Positions 49,140-58,424 of a stretch of 64,000 nt of DNA are shown here, in pieces. The notes beneath the pieces were generated by a model, which worked only from the letters and a program-made list of their open reading frames with translations, was not told where the DNA came from and searched no databases. Each line of letters opens with the position of its first letter. The stretch's first letter is position 1. Source of the DNA: Sphagnum compactum (Eukaryota; Bryophyta; Sphagnopsida; Sphagnales). The stretch spans positions 18,903,872-18,967,871 of the forward strand of contig OZ234497.1 in NCBI GenBank assembly GCA_965153455.1, in the 5' to 3' direction. The translations under genes and the position numbers were made by a program.

Positions 49140-50606
49140 ATGCAGGAACCGAAAATACCAAAAGTGGTTCCATCTGCATACTTGGAGCTTGCAACAAAAT
49201 CTATGATGCACATCCAAATTTTGATTTCACCACTCAACCAGCTCCAATGTCTATACTTACTTGATAAGCTTCGTGAGACTTTGAATATTGCAAAGGCATA
49301 CATTCATGGTCTATCTCCACAAAACATTGAAAGAACCCATCATACTTTGGAATACCTTGCACGAACGGCGAAGGAGGTTGAGATACTTGTTGGTGATTGT
49401 TGTGATGCCGAATGGATCCAAGCTGCCATGATCTTTGCCAATGCAAAAGAACATTTTGCATCCTTGACTTTTAAATTAAGGTTGTACATGGAACTTTTGC
49501 AAAGCATTTTCGAGGAAGGAGCAACAAAGGAGTTTTTGACTAAACTTCAGGATCAAAAGTGGATTGATGGTGTCAAGGATGAAGAATTTCACTTCATTGA
49601 TGAGAAAGCAAAGGAGGATTGACAAAGGTTGCTGTCAAGATTGATTCATGTGGGATCAAGTGATTCGGAAAATCTCATTAGAAGACTTCAGATCTCCTCT
49701 AATGGGATCGATGCCTGGAAAGTGGAATACAAAAGTATTCATCGAGTGCCAAATGGTCTAATAGAAAAGGGAATTTTAACAACTGTTTACAAAGTTACAT
49801 GGCTTGGCAAAGATTTTGCAGAGGAGTGTTTTCATGGACAAGAAAATCAAAGGATCCGAAAAGAAGCATCTCTTCTTGCAGGATTGTCTCACCCCAATAT
49901 TTTGCCCTTGTTTTGTTATGCTACTGGGGATCATTGTTGTTCCCTTGTTTCGGAACTGATGGATGAGGATCTCAATTCATTGATGTTAAACAGATTGGGG
50001 AATGAGGAAACCCTTGATGCTCCATTCAAGCTTCTTGAAGCAGTTGACATCATGTTGCAAGTAGCGGAAGGCATGAATTACTTGCATCAAAACAGGGTGG
50101 TTCATCGAGATCTGAAATCAATGAACATTCTTGTGAAGTACAATGAACATGATAGGCTTATGTGTGCGAAAGTGGGTGGTTTCTGGTTTTCCGAAGTAAA
50201 ACAATCAAGCTACACGTATTCTGGCCTAAAAATGGATGTGGATACGACTAGATGGATGGCACCAGAACTATTCAGTGAAGAATCTTATGATGCTGGTCCA
50301 TGTGTTTCAAGGGAGTCTGATTTATCCTTGAAGTATCCCTTCAAAGTTGACATCTACAGCTTCGGGATGGTGTGCTATGAGATCTTGACTGGATGCATCC
50401 CTTTCGTCAACTGCAACATGGGGGGTCTTCGGAAGAGGATAAAGGATGGATTGCGGCCAGATATACCTGAACGATGTCCTGAACAGCTGTCCACATTGAT
50501 TAAAAAGTGTTATCATCCCAACCCTGCTGAACGACCTTCATTTCGTAAAATCTGTGTGGAGTTGAGGCATCTTATGTGGTCACTCATGGTAGATTCTGTA
50601 CTCTGA
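49140..50606 (+). pseudogene. MLKL-like kinase copy D, pseudokinase-type motifs, one TGA, mosaic
   Basis: From ATG 49140 (MQEPKIPKVVPSAYLELATK) the same frame runs to TGA 50604-50606 with one TGA at 49620-49622, where copies A and C have CGA. The DUF1221-like helices are complete except for a short deletion after LISP. In the kinase, the glycine loop is weak (IEKGILTTVYK), the ATP lysine is glutamate (KDFAEECF), HRDLKSMNIL is intact, and DFG is replaced (VGGFWFSEV). The kinase part alone, 49629-50606, is 325 codons. Up to about 50230 the text resembles copy A; from about 50250 to the stop it is almost identical to copy C. Without readthrough of the TGA only the helical domain would be made. 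Confidence 0.88.
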
Positions 50607-51429
50607 TCCTTGTTTGTTTTTGGCATGGAATTAGTTCCTTTGTACAGAATAGTATCTAGGTCAATGATTTTAAGAACTTGAAGCTTTGTCATGAGTGGTG
50701 GAAATCTATCTCTAGTTTAGAGAGCAGAGCGATACCCTATTGTGGACATCTGATGATATAATATTACAAATGCATGCATTGAATGTTGATTGTTTTGAAC
50801 ACTAATGCAATATGGAGAAGAGCAGTGTTCAACTGGATCTTGATTAAGATATGTATAAGCTCTTAGCAAGAGTCTGACAGATCCCTGGGATCGAACAACT
50901 CAGATTTCCAAGAGAAGGCTGCATACCAGATAGTGTTGTGCACTAGAATTATCCATGGACAAAGCATGGGACCTTAAAGATGCCTGGTCTGCTTTCTTCT
51001 CAACAATGAGCTTCTGGAGATGAGAGTATGACTCAACTATGTTGCAACCCACCATGTGTGTCATGGCTGTGATCAGTAATTTTGGGGGGAATGTACATCA
51101 AATCTGTAACTACCTTCAATGCCAGAACCAAACAGGCAACTGCAGAGAACTGGCATTCTGAGGTATGTCTTATGGAGACTTTGCTTGCCACAGTGTTCAG
51201 AGCTCTGAAGCACATAATTCTTAAAGAAGAGTCTCTACATGATAACATTGTTGCAGCAGAATCTTACTATTTGTGCACACATTAATACTTGATGGAAAAT
51301 TGTGGAATGCAGCATTCAGGTTTACATTCTGTTGTTGAATATTCTAAAGTGTTGTTTCCTATTTATTGGTCTGAAAGCCACTCTTACTTGTATCTACAGC
51401 TATGCCTGTGGCTAAATTTAACATGTTTT
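50607..51429. other. 3' flank of kinase copy D, no gene seen
   Basis: The first ~250 bases align with the 3' flank of copy C with clear divergence (GTCCTTGTTTGTTTT, CAATGATTTTAAGAACTTGAA, TTTAGAGAGCAGAGCGATACC). The remainder has no supported gene. Confidence 0.5.
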
Positions 51430-51600
51430 GTAGGCACAGGGAAGATAGTGAAGACCAAAAACTTCGATAAAGCTATGCATGATTTGGTATTCAAGTGCTC
51501 TGGGAGATTGTACTGGCTCAAGGAGGTGGCAACCTCTGGTGCATGGTCTTGCTTCTCAACAAAGCAACCAAAGTATGAATCTGAAAGGAGTGAAATTCAC
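51430..51600 (+). pseudogene. Exon-like fragment, unrecognised
   Basis: One frame after TTTTGTAG reads GTGKIVKTKNFDKAMHDLVF then KCSGRLYWLKEVATSGAWSC and FSTKQPKYESERSE. The composition looks coding and there is an acceptor-like AG. I do not recognise the family. Confidence 0.38.
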
Positions 51601-52049
51601 ACTTCAATTGGTATACACTTTTGACCAATAGTGGAAAAAGTTTCATTATTACAAAAATGTGCTTTGGTCTGCACTGGGCCATGAATGGAACCATTCAAAA
51701 TAGTGGGTCCACTCAAACCACCAGCAGGAGCTCATCCACTGTGGCTGAAGGAACGGATAAGTCTCTTGAGTGTCTCTACAGTGGTGTAGTCTCTCTCCCC
51801 TGCCTGCACACTAAAATTACTCTCAGAGATTGTTTGACCTCTGATGGCACCTTTAATGACCAAAAGGTTAGGTCAATTCAGAGGTAGAAGGGATTCTGAG
51901 AATGCCACACCATGGTAAGTGTACCATCTCCCACTTCGAATATTCAAGTTTGAGTATGCACATTGAGCATCTTGAGACATTGATTAAAAAAGGAGAGTTC
52001 AATGGAAGTGTAGAGCTCTAATTTCTTATTTACCTTGTGATATGGAGAT

Positions 52050-52551
52050 TAGAAGTGTGAGGATACCCTTGCAAAAGAAGTCCATGATTTTGAACAGGTG
52101 AAGGAGCATCACAGAAAGATAGCAAAGAATGCCTAGAAATTGGGCATCAACATGACAACCTTGGTTGAGACTGATCCTGGAATCTCCAGTGCCCAGAGAT
52201 TTATATGGAGCAGGAGCTTGAGGCACTGGATGCCCACCAGAGCTGTGCCTTCAAAGAACCAGGGCATGATAAGAAAGCTAGAAAGGAGATGGTGAGTGCT
52301 ACCCATTGTCCTGTCTACAGTTTATGGACCCATTTATTTCTTTTAGTAGACAACCTCAAATCACTGCCAAATATTCAGAGCCTGAGCTTTTGTAGTTTAT
52401 GGGAAGCTGCTAATATATGGTTATGGTTGCAGGCTCAGAAGAGTAAAGCTAGGATTGTTTGACACACAGGAGGATGAAGAACTTTTTCAGCTTGCCAAGG
52501 ATGCATGGAACTGGAGCTCAAAGTTTGATAGACCTAGGATCAGCCCACAAG
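52050..52551 (+). pseudogene. Two or three exon-like fragments, unrecognised
   Basis: A frame reads EDTLAKEVHDFEQVKEHHRK then IAKNA and a TAG (about 52059-52132). A second piece reads MEQELEALDAHQSCAFKEPG then HDKKARKEM up to a GTGAGT donor at about 52292. A third, after GGTTGCAG at 52432, reads RRVKLGLFDTQEDEELFQLA then KDAWNWSSKFDRPRISPQ, to GTGTG near 52551. The phases and good splice sites suggest exons of one gene. The family is unknown to me. Confidence 0.45.
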
Positions 52552-54329
52552 TGTGTTTTCACAAACTTTTTCTCTCTGCCTGTGTGCTGGAGACACTAGT
52601 AGACCAATTAGAATTGTACGTAAGGTCTGTGTAAGGAAGAAGGATAGAGTAAGTACTAATGACACTGAACCATCTTAACCCAGCTGCATCTATAACAGAT
52701 CTGGGAACCTAGCCAGGTGGGTACTTGCTCTATCCATAAGTCTTTGAACAAGAACTCCAAATTCCTAGGTTTCCGCATATCTTAGGTCGATGGTTCTGCG
52801 AGGCATTTTCATATATCCTGTGACATGCCTGGTGGCATCACATGTAAGTATCAGCTGTCATGATTGAAGATTTGGATGATGATAGGGATCCCCTGAGTAG
52901 TGGATGTGCTGATGGTGCATAAGGCAGATCCAACTAAGTGTCTTCTCTTGAATGAGATTGGAGTAGTAGGGATTAAAGTGGCCATACACCACCATCCTTA
53001 GTTGAAAGCATGGTGATCTTTGGAATGCAAGGCTCCTTTTGGGTGGTGTGTTCATTTAAACTAGCAATGCAAGTATATGTCACTTATCTTGGGGAGCTAG
53101 TTTTACAAAAATATGATTGTTCTATTTGAAAAGGAAATGATATCACAAATTATTATATAAGCAAAGCCAGTTGGACATCAATCAAGGTTTCTTCAAAGCA
53201 TGGGGGATTCTAGCCTTAGTTAGAAGGCATAGTTGCAAAAGATGACTGAATTCACTACACTTTGCTTTTCTCTACCACAAAACTTTGAATTTTTCTTCAA
53301 AGGTGCTTGCCCTAGAGATTTAATATTTTCATGGAAACCAATGCTGAACATACCTAACCCAATTACACCCCAAGAGACTAATATAAAAATATGCAACAAT
53401 TTTTAGTCATTGGTTAAAACCATATCCAATCTTGTAATTGATCCAATTAGAAGTTTCTCTGAAAGACGATTGGGTTGCAGCTATCACAGCCATTTGTCAA
53501 ATCAGAACTTGGATATATGACCAACCCTTTGACTTATGATCCCACTTGAATCAAACCACAATAATCAATTTGTTGGATATGGTCAACCATTGTGGAATCC
53601 CAGGATTCGATGAGAAGAGTCATAGTCTCACAATGGAATCCTTTGAAAGGAGAAGAAAATTACTTTCTCTCTATATTTCTTAGTAGTAGAATGTAAGCCA
53701 AGGAGCATCTACTCACTCACACATGGCAATCTAGAGTTCTCTATGTACATCTCTTCTTGTTTCTCACCATCATTGATAAAGGCATTCTTACAACAGCCTC
53801 ATAAGTTAATTCCAAAGTTTTAGGGGCACTTTAGATGAGGTCCAAGGTGGAAGGTTCAACAAAATGGAACAATCCTGCTGGTTGAAAATCATAAATTGGA
53901 CCCATGGCCTTTAAATGAAGATCCGAGACCAATTCAAGCCAATTTGAAGTGGCATCTACATGGCATCATTTTGGGGGGAATTCTATTGGTCTAAACTAGA
54001 AAAATGAATTATAAGGAAAGCTCATGGTTTGGAGGACGAAGGCATAACCTAGGGTCCACTAATGTTGTTTCAAGTTCATGGTTTTCATTGTTTTTCATTT
54101 TTTAAAAGTTGAAATTGTGCAAGAATGGAAGACATTTTGTGAATTGAGAACATTGTTGAGAGCACAACCACCACTCCATCTTTAAGCACATCTAGTGTTA
54201 ACATGGCTGGATTTATAGATTTACACAAGGTTGTTATAAAGGAGTGCATTTTAGCCTTTGCAAGTGCACAAAATGAAAGTGTTTAAAAAACGAGGGCAAA
54301 ATGTTTTGGTCATGGAAGGTTGAAGCGAC
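52552..54329. other. Intergenic, no gene seen
   Basis: No supported gene. Note that 52745-52850 (CAAATTCCTAGGTTTCCGCATATCTTAGGT...TGACATGCCTGGTGG) resembles 34740-34840 (GAATTCCTAGGTAGCCATATCTTAGGTAGC...AACATGTCTAATGGG), another duplicated flank piece. Confidence 0.45.
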
Positions 54330-55100
54330 CATTTTCGCAAGTTGAAGGAAATTTGAATTATCGTAGCCTTGGGTCAGGTTTGACATTAAATAATTATTAA
54401 AAACTTTGAATGATTTTTTTTGAAAATAAAACGTTGAAGCGTTGAAAAATGTGATAAAAGCACATTGAAAATGACGAAAAGATGATAAATGCACCTCGAA
54501 AGTGACAAAAAATCTGAAAATTTGTAGAAGTTTGTAAAAGAAGTCATGCTCCTCGTCAATAAATTTCTTTTCCTTTTCTAAGTGTTGCAGTACTTGCAAG
54601 TATCCCCACACAAATTCAATCATAATTCGCCTAACTAGTGATTTTTTTTCCAAGAGCATTAAAAGTGTAACTAGTAGGCATATTTGTGGCAACTCGATCC
54701 TTAAAAAGCGGCACATTTCGGCGAATTGATTTTAAGAAAAAAAAGGGATTTTCACTTGAAAATTTGGGCATTGTCACCTTTTGGCGATTTTTCGCCAAAA
54801 AAAAAGGTTATTCCTCGTGCCATTACCATTTTTAAAACAATGACGATATAAGGGATTTGCAACGAAAGCAGGGAAGATGATGAAAGTAGGTGAAGGGATG
54901 AGAGTGTGAGCACTAAAGCATCAATGTTACTGGAAGGCAATTTGATGTTCAAATCAATTTCATTAAAAAATTTCATTTTCATTAACAAAAATTTTAATTA
55001 GTATTATTTTACAAAATGAATGTAATTTTTTGAAAATAATTAATTATTCATTTTTAATGCATCAAACTTGACCCAAGGCTATGACCCAAGGCTATGGTAA
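54330..55100 (-). repeat. Dispersed repeat, minus-strand copy
   Basis: Inverted partner of 28240-28790. It also contains CATAACCATGGGTC-type ends written here as TAGCCTTGGGTCA-GTTTGA, present at both ends (54363-54382 and 55060-55083). The open frame 54716-54234 crosses the repeat and is not regarded as a gene. Confidence 0.72.
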
Positions 55101-55639
55101 AAAGAATTCCCTAAATTGATTTCCCTTCTAAAAAAAAGAATAACAAAACAAAAGATGGTTCTAATTAAGATGGAAAATGAAATGAAGAAAGTAAGAGGGT
55201 TGGGAATATTTTTGTGGATGGTGAAGTATTACATCGAATTGCACTATGAGGAAAATGGAACTTGAATTTGCCAAAGTATGAAGAAACAAGGTAAATTCTA
55301 GTTTACTTGAAACCTTAATCATGTTTGTTTTGATAGAATTTTTGAAAAGAATTTCTTTTCAAATCTGAAACTTCAATGGAGTGATAGAAAATTTGAAAAC
55401 AAAATAAGCAAAAAAAAGAAAACAAAAGAATCAAATTTAGATTGGGCCAATTGAGCATTTTGCCTTTTACTCTTGCCCCCCTTATGCCCCTTTCCCTTCA
55501 TTGAAGGTCACCACTTTAGCTAACTTTTTTTGAAGTGTTTTAATATAAATTGCATTAGCTTTATCAATGCAATCAACTCTGATTTTTTTGTTTCAAGGAT
55601 TGTTTTCAATTCATAAATCATGGTTTCTTTATCCCAATT

Positions 55640-56085
55640 CATTTCTTCTTTATGAATGGTTACATGGCTCAAATTGCACACTCGAATATTGGTTTCAATC
55701 CTTGGTTTTTCAAGAGCTCCAATTGTGTGCAAAAGGAGATTCAATGCAACTTATAAGCAATACAAGGATGATGAGATTGCAAATGGGATTTCTAGTAATG
55801 ATTGCTACAAATGTCCCTTCTATGATGCATTGAATAGTTGGCGACATCAAAGGAAAATGTGATGAAACATGTGAATGCTTCTCTATAAATGAAATTGATG
55901 AAATTGTGGGTAGTCCAATATTTCAAATAGAATTTGATAGTGGTTTTAAGGATGATGATAGTAAGGAGCCCTTGAACAAACCTCTCACCCTAAATGAAGT
56001 TTTAAAACAAAAAAAAAGGCAAATACCCAATGTCTATGAACATATTTTAGCCATGGCTAAAAATAATACAACAATGTTAAAATAA
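55640..56085 (+). pseudogene. Possible SANT/trihelix-like ORF of a PIF/Harbinger element
   Basis: The text CKRRFNATYKQYKDDEIANG then ISSNDCYKCPFYDALNSWRH, followed after a frame change by an acidic stretch (DETCECFSINEIDEIVGSP), resembles the Myb/SANT-like DNA-binding protein that accompanies Harbinger transposases in plants. It points towards the transposase relic at 56530-57365, as in two-gene Harbinger elements. The similarity is moderate. Confidence 0.4.
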
Positions 56086-56529
56086 TTTGTAAAAACTAAT
56101 ACTTTACTCAAAAATAGGATGTCCAAATTGAATGTTTCATAGATAAGCTATAGGTTACATAACATTTGAATTTTGAATCATTCATCACAATTTGATTTAA
56201 ACTTAGATGTATTCAAAAAACCAACATTATTATTTTTTTCCAAATTAATTTCAAAAAAGTTTTTTGCCAGAAGCTTGTGAATTGTCATAGCTTTTTTAAC
56301 ATCTTTTTAATCCTCTTTTTTTCCCTTTCTTGCTAGGATTGTTTTCAATGGTTGTCATATCTTCATCTTCGCCTTGATGTTCTATGTCCTCCATGTCAAT
56401 GCTCTCATCATTCATTATCTTTGGATTTTGTAACCTCTTCATTTTTAATTCCTTTGATGTTGTCAAATGTTGAATTTGTTTCTACTTATGTTTCTTTTGG
56501 AACTTCCAAAGCACAATCCATGTCAAAAA

Positions 56530-57365
56530 CATCTTAATTGGTAATATACATGTGATGGAAACATATGCAAGTTGTCACCAAATTTGGCATGTAGTGTAAT
56601 GAAATATCTATTCTTTTGAGTAATATTCTATACCTTCCTTTTAACATTCCAAAAGATCTTTCCACTAACATCCTTATACTTGATTGGATGAAATTTCAAT
56701 ATTCTTTGTATTTTTGTAACCCATATTTCTCACCTTTGAATGGAGAACATAATCATGGCCACATTGGATAAGCGGCATTTCCTATCAACTTGTAAGGTAA
56801 AAACTTGTCCATCACAAGATTTTTTAAATATGTTTTATGAAAAAAAAAACCTAATAAAAAATACTACCTACTCATCCATAGTTATAATTCCAAAAACTTC
56901 ACTTTTCATTTACAATTTTTTGAATCAATATGGAATAAAAACATTTTTGATAATAATATGATTTTGAATCTATTTTAGGTGCAATAATTGGAATATGATT
57001 GAAATCTATGACGCCTAGAATATAAGGAATCCTATGTAAGCTTTTAAAACCAATGGTGATTTTGTTTCAAATCAATTTAAGTATCACCAATGGTTTCAAG
57101 TGTTTTCTAATTGATACACAAAATTCTTTCACTATAATTGATGTCATACTTTTCCACACATTTGTAATGAATTTTCACTACCCAATCTTGCAAGAACCAT
57201 ATCTATTCTAGCTTCTACAAGGATGCTTTCTCTTATATTTGTATCTCCCAAATCTAGACTTATAGCTCTAATCAAAGCACAAAATGTGTTATAGTACATT
57301 TTTAAACATCTTCTTGGAAAAACTGCCAAAAAGCTGATTTTCCATGTATCCAACCATCCTCGCAT
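56530..57365 (-). pseudogene. PIF/Harbinger (HARBI1-type) transposase relic
   Basis: Pieces in order on the minus strand are: SILVEARIDMVLARLGSENS (57240-57150), IPYILGVIDFNHIPIIAPK-like text around 57030-56960, LIGNAAYPMWP and FKGEKYG (about 56800-56715), SSIRMLVERSFGMLKGRYRI and LLKRID (about 56690-56600), and ending CICFHHMYI (about 56540). These are the DDE-type nuclease blocks of Harbinger transposases. Several stops and frame changes make it non-functional. Terminal inverted repeats were not identified. Confidence 0.82.
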
Positions 57366-58424
57366 ACCTCTTTATGCTTCAAACTCATGGTGGCATGTCA
57401 ACAAGCTTTGAAGAAAATAACAATGCACTCATCATACTCCAATGTTATGCAATAGTTGCTTGTTGCAATGAACCCACTTGTGCAATGATTTGATGCATTG
57501 CCATAGTAAAACCTAGGACTACCAAGATCTTGTGCCTATGCTCCTCCATTGTGTGTAGCAAGAAGCAAGAAAAAGAACATGAGAAAAATGAAGAGAAAAT
57601 AAAAAACAAAAGAAATGTCAACCTAATCTTCTCGCATGAGAATCTCACATTTTTATGAATTGAAAATTTAACCCTATGCCTTTAGACACACTCATTGTAC
57701 CATACAAAAGAATTTTTTTTTAAAATGTGAAGAAGGGTTCAATTCATGGATTCAACTCATTTCAATTTGTGTGAAATTGGTCCCTAAGATTTTGGACCTT
57801 GGACCATCATCTAAATTGGGTCTTAACAACAGACACAAGGACGCCATGAATGCCACAGCACACATGCATACACAATTGCCATTCACACCCAAACCTCACC
57901 TGGTGCAGCTCTACACATGCATGTTTCATCAGAGTAGTCGTGTTAGAAGACATCTCCTCAAGTGTGAATTATGGATGTGAGATCAATCCTGTGGCTTGAT
58001 ATAGTCAATGCACCTTCACCAGTTTTGTGAAGACTGCAATGCCTTTTCTCTAATTCACAATCATAGTATCCAGTTTACAAGATCACTCATTATTCCACAT
58101 GAGCAATAGCATGACACATGCTCACCCAAGAATTGCAGGTTGAGGACTGAAGCCTAACTTGCCTTGGCCTGCTGTACCCTAGAGTTCAAAGAGCAATATT
58201 GAACTCATCAGACTATACCAGAGAGAGGGCACAACTCCCTCTACAGTTTCACTAAGCTGGAGGTACCAGGGGAAATTATGTACCAAGGAAAGAGTGTAAC
58301 TTTTGCATAGTCATGATGCAACAGAAACTTTCAGTTTCCTAGAGTATCAACCCCATCTAGTGTTGAAATGGACATGACAGTGTCCCGCTATCTTTCCTGA
58401 TGTGGCTACAACCATAGCCTCTCA
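57366..58424. other. Intergenic; 3' region of the bisphosphate nucleotidase gene
   Basis: No separate gene. From about 57990 the base composition becomes less AT-rich towards the nucleotidase gene, consistent with its 3'UTR. No clear polyadenylation signal was pinned down. Confidence 0.45.

Noticed and set aside
21425-49622. In-frame TGA codons as selenocysteine or a variant nuclear code
   Set aside because: Land plants lack selenocysteine insertion. Neighbouring genes use TGA as the normal stop, and sibling copies have sense codons, often CGA, at the same places.
54234-54716. Minus-strand ORF of 160 codons
   Set aside because: It lies inside a dispersed repeat with an inverted copy at 28.2-28.8 kb; composition is low complexity and no domain is seen.
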